Assembly: GCA_937921995.1 (NCBI GenBank)
Contig: CAKZVF010000072.1
Coordinates: 1 to 34,652, forward strand
Length of the DNA: 34,652 nucleotides
Origin: an uncultured Pirellulaceae bacterium
GTDB lineage: Bacteria > Planctomycetota > Planctomycetia > Pirellulales > Pirellulaceae
Reading direction: 5' to 3'
Below are positions 1 to 8,081 of the stretch, in pieces. Every line of letters begins with the position of its first letter. Positions within the stretch are counted from its first letter, which is position 1. A program made the translations under genes and the position numbers. The notes beneath the pieces are model-generated. The model was not told the DNA's origin. It ran no database searches and was given only the letters and a program-made list of their open reading frames with translations.

Positions 1-1460
1 TGGCACTTTCTGGATTCTGCGCGACGGGAGCTTTGGCAGATGGCGGAGAAAAACCGAACATCGTCTTTGTTCTTTGCGACGACCTTGGATACGGTGATAT
101 TCAATGTCTCAATCCGCAGCGCGGTAAAATCCCCACCCCTGCCGTCGACCGGCTGGCCAGTGAAGGCATGATTTTCACTGATGCCCATTCGGGTTCCTCG
201 GTCTGTTCGCCAACGCGGTATGGATTGCTGACCGGGCGATACAGCTGGCGGACGCGATTGCAGCGCGGCGTGACGCAAGGATACGCGGACTGTTTGATTG
301 CGCCTGAACGTATGACCGTGGCCAGTTTCCTTAAACAGCAAGGATACCACACGGCGATTCTTGGCAAGTGGCACTTGGATTTTCAATATCAGGATCCCGA
401 AACGGGCGAAAATCTAAAACCAAAAAATAAGAAAGCGCTGCCACCGATCGGCAGCAAAATTCCTGATGGGCCTTGTCATCGCGGGTTTGATTACTTTCAT
501 GGTTTCCATCACGCCAGAGCCATGAAGAGCGTGATCGAGAACGACGAGGTGATCGCGCATGATGAAGAGATCAACATGCTGCCGCGTTTGTCTGGTAAGG
601 CGATTGAATACATCGACGGCCGCGCGAAAGCCGACCCGAACCAGCCTTTCTTTCTGTACGTACCTTATGGATCGCCTCACACGCCGATTTTGCCTACCAA
701 GCCATGGCAAGGCAAAAGTGGACTGGGGAGCTATGCGGATTTCGTCATGGAGACCGACGACGGGTTTGGTGGCATCTTGGATGCGCTCGATCGTAACGGG
801 TTCGCCGAAAACACGTTGGTGATCTTTAGCAGCGATAACGGATGCTCCAAGGCCGCCAACATAAAAAATCTTCAGCAAAAGGGGCACTATCCAAGCGCCG
901 ACATGCGGGGGTCCAAAGCCGATCTCTGGGACGGTGGGCACCGTGTACCATTTGTCGCCCGTTGGCCGGGCAAGGTTGAACCGGGCTCGAAATCGGACCA
1001 GCTGATTTGTCTGACGGATTTAATGGCGACCTGCGCTGATCTGCTACAAACGTCGCTGCCGGGCAACACGGGGGAAGACAGCGTTAGTTTTTTGCCAGCG
1101 CTGAAGGGTGAACAAATTTCGTCAACGCGGGAGGGCGTGATTCATCATTCCATCAGTGGTCATTTCGGTTATCGCCAAGGCAATTGGAAACTGTTGCTGG
1201 CCCGTGGATCTGGAGGGTGGACGGCTCCGGGGGAACAGGCCGCGAAAAAATCGGATGCACCTGTCGCTCAGCTGTACGATCTTAAATCCGACCCCGGCGA
1301 AACAAACAACCTTTACCAGCAACAACCCGAAGTCGCCCAGCGTCTACTGGCTCAGCTGAAATCAGTCGTCAATCGCGGTCGAAGCACCGACGGCGCGGAT
1401 TCGAAGAACGATGTTGCTGACATCATTTTGTGGAAAAGTGAAAAAGGACGAAAACCTTGA
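1..1460 (+). CDS. Type I (formylglycine) sulfatase, 5' end outside window
   Basis: This is a secreted or periplasmic arylsulfatase-family enzyme that hydrolyses sulfate esters, probably on polysaccharide. The reading frame is open to the window edge (frame begins at base 3) and reads ALSGFCATGALADGGEKPN, which looks like the end of a signal peptide, so the true start lies upstream. The TTG at 33 is the first start-like codon but would remove the signal peptide. Counting from that TTG: metal-binding DD at 16-17, the formylglycine motif CSPTR with Cys58, GKWHL at 111-115, SPHTP around His216, and SSDNG with Asp268/Asn269. All core S1 sulfatase residues are present and the length is normal. The stop codon overlaps the next gene's TTG start by 4 bases, so the two are probably translationally coupled. 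The natural substrate cannot be read from the sequence. Confidence 0.93.
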   Translation, partial: ALSGFCATGALADGGEKPNIVFVLCDDLGYGDIQCLNPQRGKIPTPAVDRLASEGMIFTDAHSGSSVCSPTRYGLLTGRYSWRTRLQRGVTQGYADCLIAPERMTVASFLKQQGYHTAILGKWHLDFQYQDPETGENLKPKNKKALPPIGSKIPDGPCHRGFDYFHGFHHARAMKSVIENDEVIAHDEEINMLPRLSGKAIEYIDGRAKADPNQPFFLYVPYGSPHTPILPTKPWQGKSGLGSYADFVMETDDGFGGILDALDRNGFAENTLVIFSSDNGCSKAANIKNLQQKGHYPSADMRGSKADLWDGGHRVPFVARWPGKVEPGSKSDQLICLTDLMATCADLLQTSLPGNTGEDSVSFLPALKGEQISSTREGVIHHSISGHFGYRQGNWKLLLARGSGGWTAPGEQAAKKSDAPVAQLYDLKSDPGETNNLYQQQPEVAQRLLAQLKSVVNRGRSTDGADSKNDVADIILWKSEKGRKP

Positions 1461-2836
1461 ATCGCACCATCGCATTTTTGGCTGTCGCAATCACCATTGC
1501 GCTGGGCACGCTCGCGCAGTTTTCGGCCGCTCAAACCAAACCCAATATCGTCTTCATCATGGCTGACGATCTTGGTCCGGGCTGGGTCGATTTCGACGAT
1601 AGTAATTCGGAGATCAACACGCCCAATCTGCAACGGCTTGCTCAAACGGGAATGGTGTTTTCCAAAGCGTACGCCGCAGCGAGCGTCTGTTCGCCGACGC
1701 GCGCGGCTTGCATCACGGGAATGTCACCGGCACAGATTGGATTGACGACGCATATTCCCGGTAAAGCCGGTAATGAACGGAAAGGCCCCAAGGGCAGTCC
1801 CGAGGGTGCGGATTCCTTGAAGTATCTCCCGCTTTGGTTGCCCAGTTACGCCCGCGAGCTGAAGAAGCTTGGTTACGCGACGGGCTTTCTTGGGAAGTGG
1901 CATCTGGCAGGCGAGGGATCGGTCAAGGCGAAAGATGGAATTATTAATCGCGACTGGCATCCCGAACATTATGGATTCGACATGAACATCGGAGGTTGCG
2001 CCTACGGTCAACCGAGGTCATGGTTTGATCCTTATCAGAATGCAACGATTGCCAACCGCAAAAAAGGCGAGTATCTGACGGACCGATTTGGGGACGAGGC
2101 GGCTTCGTTCATCAAAACCAATCATGACAAACCGTTTCATCTAACGCTGTGGCCTTATTCGGTGCACACGCCGATCCGTGCCCCCAAGGATCTTGTGAAG
2201 AAGAACGGCGGCAGGAAGTACAACGCGATGCTGGAGAGTCTTGATAACGCGGTCGGCAAAGTTATCCGATCGCTTGAAGAAACCGGCACGCGCGACAACA
2301 CTTTGCTGGTCTTCTATTCCGATAATGGTGGGCACATACCAACCCAATGGCTGGCAGACCAGAAGGGTTCGCTGCTCGAAGGCGGGCTGCGGGTTCCGAT
2401 GGTCGTCAGTTGGCCGGGCGTGATCAAATCAGGAACGACATGCGACCAACCGGTGACCAGCATGGATTTCTTTCCGACGTTTGTGCACGCCGCTGGTGGA
2501 TCGACCGCGGAATGCAAGCAGCTGGAAGGCGTGGATCTGAAACCTTTGTTTGAGGGCGCTGAAAAACTGGAACGCGATGCGCTGTATTGGCACTTCCCTC
2601 ATAACCGCGTCGAGGTCACGCACTACATGGGCGGTACGATTCTGGAGGGTGATTGGAAGTTTTATTGCGGCTACGGACTGATCGAAGACGCGCTGTATAA
2701 CCTCAAAGACGATCCGATGGAAAAGCACAATGTGTTGGCCAGCAACCCCGAACTTGCTCAAAACCTTCGATCGAAACTCAACGGTTGGCTGACAAAGGTA
2801 TCGGCGAAGATGCCCAAAGAAAATGTCCAAAAATAA
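1457..2836 (+). CDS. Type I (formylglycine) sulfatase
   Basis: This is a second secreted sulfatase of the S1 family. The start is TTG at 1457, overlapping the upstream stop (TTGA). It gives a clear signal peptide (hydrophobic stretch about residues 5-22, AQ-type cleavage near 25-26). Visible active-site elements are the metal-binding DD at 37-38, CSPTR with the formylglycine Cys78, GKWHL, the VHTP histidine motif and YSDNGG. The segment after the first metal site reads GPGWVDF in place of the common GYGD, so this is a different subgroup from its two neighbours. The length of 459 residues is normal. It lies in the middle of the sulfatase/esterase/glycosidase operon, and the three different sulfatases suggest removal of sulfate from different positions of one glycan (inference). 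Confidence 0.93.
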   Translation: MNRTIAFLAVAITIALGTLAQFSAAQTKPNIVFIMADDLGPGWVDFDDSNSEINTPNLQRLAQTGMVFSKAYAAASVCSPTRAACITGMSPAQIGLTTHIPGKAGNERKGPKGSPEGADSLKYLPLWLPSYARELKKLGYATGFLGKWHLAGEGSVKAKDGIINRDWHPEHYGFDMNIGGCAYGQPRSWFDPYQNATIANRKKGEYLTDRFGDEAASFIKTNHDKPFHLTLWPYSVHTPIRAPKDLVKKNGGRKYNAMLESLDNAVGKVIRSLEETGTRDNTLLVFYSDNGGHIPTQWLADQKGSLLEGGLRVPMVVSWPGVIKSGTTCDQPVTSMDFFPTFVHAAGGSTAECKQLEGVDLKPLFEGAEKLERDALYWHFPHNRVEVTHYMGGTILEGDWKFYCGYGLIEDALYNLKDDPMEKHNVLASNPELAQNLRSKLNGWLTKVSAKMPKENVQK

Positions 2837-2849
2837 GAGGCAAAGAGCA

Positions 2850-4346
2850 ATGGTATCCTTGCAACATCTTTGCTCGGCCGGAAAGACGTTGGCTCTTTGC
2901 GCCGCGTTGTTCGTCTTTGGACAATGTCTTCTCCAACGCGCCGCGTGTGGCGATGACACGCGGCCCAATGTTATCTTCATCCTCATGGATGACATGGGGT
3001 ACGGCGATGTTGGCTGTTACGGCGCTACGAAAGTGAAGACGCCAAACATTGATCGTATGGCGGCTGAGGGATACCGATTCACCGATTTCCACACCGCTGC
3101 TTCGATCTGTTCGCCATCGCGCGCGGCATTTCTGACGGGGGCTTATCCGCAACGCGCCGGACTGTATATGGGGATCAGCCCTAAACGCGAGGCGCATTGG
3201 TTTCTTGGTTTGAATCCCCATGAGATCACGATCGCCGAACAGTTCAAGCGGCAGGGCTACGTTACCGCGATGGTGGGCAAGTGGCATTTGGGGTTCGTGG
3301 AGAAGTTTTCGTACTTCCAGCAAGGATTTGATCACTACTATGGCGCTCCGTCAAACATGGGGCACGACAAACGCTTTTATGATGGTGCTGAGGTGGTCTA
3401 CGAAAACACGCCGCTCAAACAGTTGACCCGTCTCTACACCCAGCGCATGGTCAAGCATATTGAGGACTTCAAAGATCAGCCGTTTTTCATCTACTTCGCA
3501 CACAACTATCCTCACACGCCTTACCAGTCCGGCCCAAAGTTTAAGGGGTCGTCCCAAGACGGAGTGCGCGGCGACGTGATCCAAGAAGCGGATTGGGGCA
3601 TCGGTGAAATCCTCAGCGCGCTAGAGGCGAACGGGTTGCTGGATAACACGATGGTCATCTTCAGTTCCGACAACGGCCCCGTTAAACAGACCTATTCAAA
3701 CCCCTACAGCGGCACGAAGTTTGTTTCGCTCGAAGGTGGGCATCGCGTGCCTTTTATCATCTACTGGAGAGGCAAGCTGCAGGAATCCGCGGTGATCGAC
3801 ACGCCAGTCAATGCCATGGACGTGTTTCCAACGTTGAGTGAGTTGATCGGAGTACCTCTTCCGACGGATCGCGTCTACGATGGCGTCAGTCTAACGCCCC
3901 TGTTCACTGGAAACCCGATTGGGCGATCCAAAGACGAACCTTTCTTTTACTACAACTGTGAAAACCTCCAGGCGGTGCGGGTGGGCGATTGGAAACTTCA
4001 CCTGCCGCGCACTCAACAACAGATTCCCTTTTGGGCTCGGAAAAGGCAAAAGCCGATTGAAACGGCTCGGTTGTACAACTTGGTCACCGATGTGGTCGAG
4101 CAAACCGATGTGGCAGCCGAACATCCTGAAAGAGTTTCGCAGTTGATGGCGTTGGCCGAAGCAACACGATCGAAGTTAGGCGAGTTTGGTCGCCGCGGTT
4201 CGGAGCAACGTCCGACCGGAACGCTGTTTCCCGAAATTCCGATCCTGAGCAATCAGGCCCAAGATTGGGATTGCTTGACTGATTTTCAGAAAGGGCGCGG
4301 GAAGAGCGAGTTCAAATCGACTGGCGGAAAAAGGAATCGAAAATGA
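2850..4346 (+). CDS. Type I (formylglycine) sulfatase
   Basis: This is the third S1-family sulfatase of the operon. I chose the ATG at 2850 because AAGAGG at 2835-2840 lies 9 bases before it and directly over the stop of the previous gene, which suits translational coupling. An in-frame ATG at 2823 is the alternative and adds nine residues. Both give a signal peptide with hydrophobic core TLALCAALFVFG. Counting from 2823: the metal site MDDMGYGD is at 55-62, the formylglycine motif CSPSR has Cys96, followed by GKWHLGF, the NYPHTP histidine motif and SSDNGP. The product is slightly longer than its neighbours, with a basic C-terminal tail. The stop overlaps the next gene's ATG. The GYGD...YG..KVKTPN pattern is typical of arylsulfatase A-like enzymes, but the substrate is unknown. 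Confidence 0.93.
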   Translation: MVSLQHLCSAGKTLALCAALFVFGQCLLQRAACGDDTRPNVIFILMDDMGYGDVGCYGATKVKTPNIDRMAAEGYRFTDFHTAASICSPSRAAFLTGAYPQRAGLYMGISPKREAHWFLGLNPHEITIAEQFKRQGYVTAMVGKWHLGFVEKFSYFQQGFDHYYGAPSNMGHDKRFYDGAEVVYENTPLKQLTRLYTQRMVKHIEDFKDQPFFIYFAHNYPHTPYQSGPKFKGSSQDGVRGDVIQEADWGIGEILSALEANGLLDNTMVIFSSDNGPVKQTYSNPYSGTKFVSLEGGHRVPFIIYWRGKLQESAVIDTPVNAMDVFPTLSELIGVPLPTDRVYDGVSLTPLFTGNPIGRSKDEPFFYYNCENLQAVRVGDWKLHLPRTQQQIPFWARKRQKPIETARLYNLVTDVVEQTDVAAEHPERVSQLMALAEATRSKLGEFGRRGSEQRPTGTLFPEIPILSNQAQDWDCLTDFQKGRGKSEFKSTGGKRNRK

Positions 4347-5644
4347 TGAATCGTTTTTTGGTCTCAATTGTGATATTGGCGACTTACGGAACCCTAGTGG
4401 CCAACGGGCAAGAGTTCGCGCGCCTGCGCGATGAAGTGCGCGAGCTGGGGAAGTTGACGTCGGCCCCGGCACCTGTTGATGCCGAAGGTTTTGAACATTC
4501 AGACAACATCCGAGCGATTTTCTTTGACGGGTTGGACTATGAAGCGAAACCCACCAAAGTCTTCGCTTGGCTGGGCCTGCCTAAAAATCGCTCTGATAAA
4601 GTCCCCGGCATCGTCCTCGTTCATGGAGGTGGCGGAACCGCGTTTCGAACTTGGGTTCAAAAATGGAACCAGCAAGGTTTCGCCGCGATCGCTATTGCTC
4701 ATGAAGGCCAAGTCGAACGACGTGATGAGCATCGAAAATGGGAGAAACATCAGTGGGCTGGACCCTGGCGACGCGGCCACTACAAAGACGTCGACAAACC
4801 GCTGAAGGATCAGTGGATGTATCACGCTGTCGCCGATACGATCTTGGCCAATTCTTTGCTTCGAGCGCTGCCAGAGGTGGACGGCGACCATGTTGGTGTG
4901 ATGGGCGTTTCGTGGGGCGGCGTCATCACCAGCACCGTGATGGGAATTGACGCTCGTTTCGATTTCGCCATACCCACTTATGGCTGCGGCCACATGGCGG
5001 ACGCGAAGAATCACTGGGGCAGGGCATTAGGCACCAATTCGTTCTACCGTGAAGTATGGGATCCGGTGCATTACTTACCCGCGGCAAAGATGCCGGCGAT
5101 GTGGTTTTCGTGGCCAGAAGATCATCACTTCCCGCTGGATAGTCAATCCGCCAGTTACCGCGCCTCGAGAGGGGACTATATGGTGGCGCTCCTACCCGGA
5201 ATGAAGCACAGCACCGCTGCCAGTTGGAATCCACCGGACAGCTACGCGTTCGCGCAAAGCATTGTCGATACCGGCGATCCCTGGTGTCGGCAGCTTCAAT
5301 CGAAAATGGACAGTGGCTCCATCGAGGTCACGTTCTCATCGTCGAAACCACTTGACCGAGCAGTTTTGATTTCGACGACCGACACAGGTTTTACAGGTAA
5401 ACGCAAATGGAATGAAACGCCTGCGAATTTACTGAACCGCGGCAACCGAACAGTGGCGACCGCAGAATTGCCTAACGCAACGACGGCCTGTTTCTTAAAC
5501 GTATACGCAGGGAACTTGACCGTCAGTTCTGAGTACTTCGAAGTTGGGCCTAGTCAAATGATGTCAAAATCGGCGGATTCAAACCCTGATTCAAACCCTG
5601 ATTTGAACGCCAAAGATTCAACGCCGAAGCAAACCGTCAAGTAA
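4343..5644 (+). CDS. Secreted alpha/beta hydrolase, probable carbohydrate esterase
   Basis: This is a serine hydrolase of the alpha/beta fold, probably an esterase that removes acyl groups from polysaccharide (inference from its place behind three sulfatases and before a glycosidase-like gene). The N-terminal hydrophobic stretch (about residues 4-20) is a signal peptide. The oxyanion region is IVLVHGGGG, the nucleophile elbow is GVSWGG, a possible catalytic acid lies in the WPEDHHFPLD segment and the likely catalytic His is in GMKHS. After residue about 315 there is a beta-rich extra domain, then a low-complexity tail. In the tail, a 12-base unit beginning GATTCAAACCCT is repeated in tandem at 5576-5611 (two exact copies and one diverged). 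The start ATG at 4343 overlaps the previous stop; a second ATG follows at once. The family resembles planctomycete proteins often named acetylxylan esterase, but substrate specificity is unproven. Confidence 0.85.
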   Translation: MMNRFLVSIVILATYGTLVANGQEFARLRDEVRELGKLTSAPAPVDAEGFEHSDNIRAIFFDGLDYEAKPTKVFAWLGLPKNRSDKVPGIVLVHGGGGTAFRTWVQKWNQQGFAAIAIAHEGQVERRDEHRKWEKHQWAGPWRRGHYKDVDKPLKDQWMYHAVADTILANSLLRALPEVDGDHVGVMGVSWGGVITSTVMGIDARFDFAIPTYGCGHMADAKNHWGRALGTNSFYREVWDPVHYLPAAKMPAMWFSWPEDHHFPLDSQSASYRASRGDYMVALLPGMKHSTAASWNPPDSYAFAQSIVDTGDPWCRQLQSKMDSGSIEVTFSSSKPLDRAVLISTTDTGFTGKRKWNETPANLLNRGNRTVATAELPNATTACFLNVYAGNLTVSSEYFEVGPSQMMSKSADSNPDSNPDLNAKDSTPKQTVK

Positions 5645-5723
5645 TCGTGTATAAATGGCGTCAAAATTCACTCTTGTGATTTCTGGGATCTGTCGTTTCA
5701 GTGATCTGTTTTTTGGAAAAATA

Positions 5724-7922
5724 ATGAACAAATTTGTCTTCATCGCAATCTCCTTTTTGTTTGTGTTGCCAGCGCATGCTGATAAACCTGCCTTCAAATC
5801 AATTACCGTGATGCACTCGGAATTAGAAGGTATCGGTGCTGAAGAAGGTGTCATGCGTCGTGACCCAAGCGATGTGATCAAGGTCGATGGCCTGTACTAC
5901 GTGTGGTACTCCAAAGGCAAAATTTCTCCCGGGTATGATGCAACCCTTTGGTACGCAACGTCCGAAGATGGTCGTGCCTGGACCGAAAAAGGCCAAGCAC
6001 TTGCCAAGGGCTCCAAAGGTTCATGGGAAGGCGGAAGCGTCTTTACCCCGAACATACTTGTCGCCGAAGGAAAGTATTGGCTGTTCTACACCGGCACCTC
6101 TAGAGAGTACAAAAAAGGGGGCTTCAATCCCGACTCCAAAATTGGCATCGCGGTTTCGAATTCTCCCGATGGCCCGTGGGAAAGGTTGGACTCCAATCCC
6201 GCTTTGAGCAATAGCGATAACCCTGATGATTTTGATAGCCACTTGGTCGATGACGCCTGTTTGATCACCCGAAAGGGGAAGTACTGGTTCTACTACAAAG
6301 GCCGGCAACTGGGCAAAGGTCCCGGGCAAACTCAAATGGGGCTCGCAATCGCCGACAAACCCGAAGGTCCCTACGTAAGGCACGAAGCCAATCCCGTCAT
6401 TCCCGGAAATCACGAAGTGTTGGTCTGGCCACAAGGCACAGGGGTGGCTGCGATGATCGGCACGACAGGGCCAAAAGAGATCACCAATTCAATTCTCTAC
6501 GCAGCCGACGGAATCAATTTTTCCAAAACTCATCGTGTCGTCAAAGGCGCTTGGGCCGGTGGAGCCTACCGGCCTGAAGCATTCACTCAATCTGGCGAAG
6601 GCACGCTTCCCGAATGGGGCGTGGAGATCGCCCGACCTAAAGGCAAAGGCAAACTGCCCTGTATTGGACGTTTTGATGTGAAGTCTAATCCAATGAACAC
6701 CCGCGTGGGGACCGTTGAAGCCGCTCCCGTATCTTTCCAGAGTTCCGAAGCTCCGGCGAGCGAAATGTTTTCCAGCGATCTAAACTTCATGCAACAACAC
6801 ACGCCGATTGTGCTGCTCAAAGACGGTGACGCGGCGGTTGCAATCGCGCCGGACTACCAAGGCCGAGTCATGACCAGCACTTTCGACGTCAAAGCCGGTC
6901 CAAGTTTCGGTTGGATCAATCGCCCTGTTATTGAAAAGGGGCTGCTTTCCGAAGAAGAAAGAAAAGGAAAGCTGGAAGAACACATTTATGTTTTCGGCGG
7001 CGAGGAACGTTTTTGGCTGGGGCCTGAGGGGGGGCAGTACGCGATTTTCTTTAAACCCGGGAAGAAGTTTGAGTTCTCCGACTGGACCACGCCCCCGGCG
7101 ATCGACACCGATTCGTTCAGGTTAGCCGAACAGACTGCAACTTCAGCAAAATTTCAGCACGATACGGAGCTGATTAACCACAGCGGCACCAAGTTCAGCG
7201 TCGGCATCGAGCGTACGGTGAAACTGCTTGACCGGACAAATGCCGCGCGGATTCTGAATGTTGAACTTGGAGAGGGGCTCCGCATGGTCGGATATGAAAC
7301 AGACAACCGAATCTCCAACACGGGTGCTGAAGCTTGGAAACCGGAATCGGGATTATTGTCGATCTGGATCTTGGGCATGTACAACCCTTCACCAACCACG
7401 ACCGTCGTCATCCCTTTCAAAGAAGGCGACGAAGCGACGCTCGGTCCCAAAGTCAACGACACTTACTTTGGCAAAGTTCCATCTGAATACCTCAAGGTCG
7501 AAGATGAACGACTATTCTTCCGCGGCGACGGTACTCGGCGCGGAAAAATTGGACTCACTCCCCAGCGTTCCAAAGGGATCGCCGGCAGCTACGATGCGGC
7601 CGGTCAGGTGCTCAACATCGTCACCTACAACGTGCAGGAATCGCCCAACGGGTTTGTCAATTCTATGTGGGAATTGCAAGAAGAACCTTATTCCGGCGAC
7701 GTCATTAACTCCTACAACGACGGTTCGCCCGAAGCGGGCAAGCCACCGCTGGGACCGTTCTACGAATTGGAAACATCGTCGCCCGCGGCAGCGCTGCAAC
7801 CCGGGCAAACGATGAAACACGTCCAAAGAACCTTCCATATCCAAGGCTCGAAAGAAGATCTCAACCCACTGGCAGAAAAATTGCTGGGGGTGACGTTGGA
7901 AGACATTGAATCTGCGTTCTAG
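5724..7922 (+). CDS. Secreted GH43/GH117-like propeller protein with a large C-terminal DUF6786-like domain
   Basis: This is a probable secreted glycoside hydrolase acting on the same glycan as the preceding sulfatases. The frame is open from 5655, but the ATG at 5724 gives a clean signal peptide (MNKFVFIAISFLFVLPAHA), so I chose that start. Residues about 40-340 carry five-bladed propeller features: an RRDPSDVI segment with an Asp suitable as catalytic base, and repeated aromatic blade strands such as YYVWYSKG, YWLFYTGT and YWFYYKG. This pattern is seen in GH43 and GH117 (neoagarobiose-type) enzymes. Residues about 350-732 form a second, beta-rich domain with FGGEERFWLGPEGGQY and SFGWINR motifs, which I associate from memory with DUF6786. 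It is 79 bases behind the esterase and ends the operon. The catalytic residues and family need a structural search. Confidence 0.78.
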   Translation: MNKFVFIAISFLFVLPAHADKPAFKSITVMHSELEGIGAEEGVMRRDPSDVIKVDGLYYVWYSKGKISPGYDATLWYATSEDGRAWTEKGQALAKGSKGSWEGGSVFTPNILVAEGKYWLFYTGTSREYKKGGFNPDSKIGIAVSNSPDGPWERLDSNPALSNSDNPDDFDSHLVDDACLITRKGKYWFYYKGRQLGKGPGQTQMGLAIADKPEGPYVRHEANPVIPGNHEVLVWPQGTGVAAMIGTTGPKEITNSILYAADGINFSKTHRVVKGAWAGGAYRPEAFTQSGEGTLPEWGVEIARPKGKGKLPCIGRFDVKSNPMNTRVGTVEAAPVSFQSSEAPASEMFSSDLNFMQQHTPIVLLKDGDAAVAIAPDYQGRVMTSTFDVKAGPSFGWINRPVIEKGLLSEEERKGKLEEHIYVFGGEERFWLGPEGGQYAIFFKPGKKFEFSDWTTPPAIDTDSFRLAEQTATSAKFQHDTELINHSGTKFSVGIERTVKLLDRTNAARILNVELGEGLRMVGYETDNRISNTGAEAWKPESGLLSIWILGMYNPSPTTTVVIPFKEGDEATLGPKVNDTYFGKVPSEYLKVEDERLFFRGDGTRRGKIGLTPQRSKGIAGSYDAAGQVLNIVTYNVQESPNGFVNSMWELQEEPYSGDVINSYNDGSPEAGKPPLGPFYELETSSPAAALQPGQTMKHVQRTFHIQGSKEDLNPLAEKLLGVTLEDIESAF

Positions 7923-7954
7923 GATTTGTTGGATGGTCGCGGGCGCATTGGTAG

Positions 7955-7972
7955 GGCCGGTTCCTACCGGCC
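7955..7972. repeat. Perfect GGCCGGT/ACCGGCC stem-loop between convergent genes
   Basis: A 7-bp perfect stem with a TCCT loop lies 33 bases after the end of the propeller protein gene and 110 bases before the end of the convergent RTX gene. There is no T-run, so it is either a weak terminator or one of the CCGGCC-core dyads also seen at 14666-14689 and 34401-34417. Confidence 0.5.
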
Positions 7973-8020
7973 GAGCCGATCCTTTCCCTTCTGCTTCCGA
8001 TTTATCAGGCCCCGTTTAAT

Positions 8021-8052
8021 GCCGCCGCCGGATTCGTGGCCTCATCCACTAC
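8021..8052. repeat. Intergenic repeat ending ATCCACTAC, copy 1
   Basis: These 32 bases match 28155-28186 at 27 positions, including the shared block CCTCATCCACTAC at the end. Both copies lie just outside genes. The terminal ATCCACTAC is also the outer end of the foldback element at 14703-14783, so all three look like members of one dispersed intergenic repeat family. Confidence 0.55.
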
Positions 8053-8081
8053 GACGACATAATTTATGCCGTCACGTCTGA

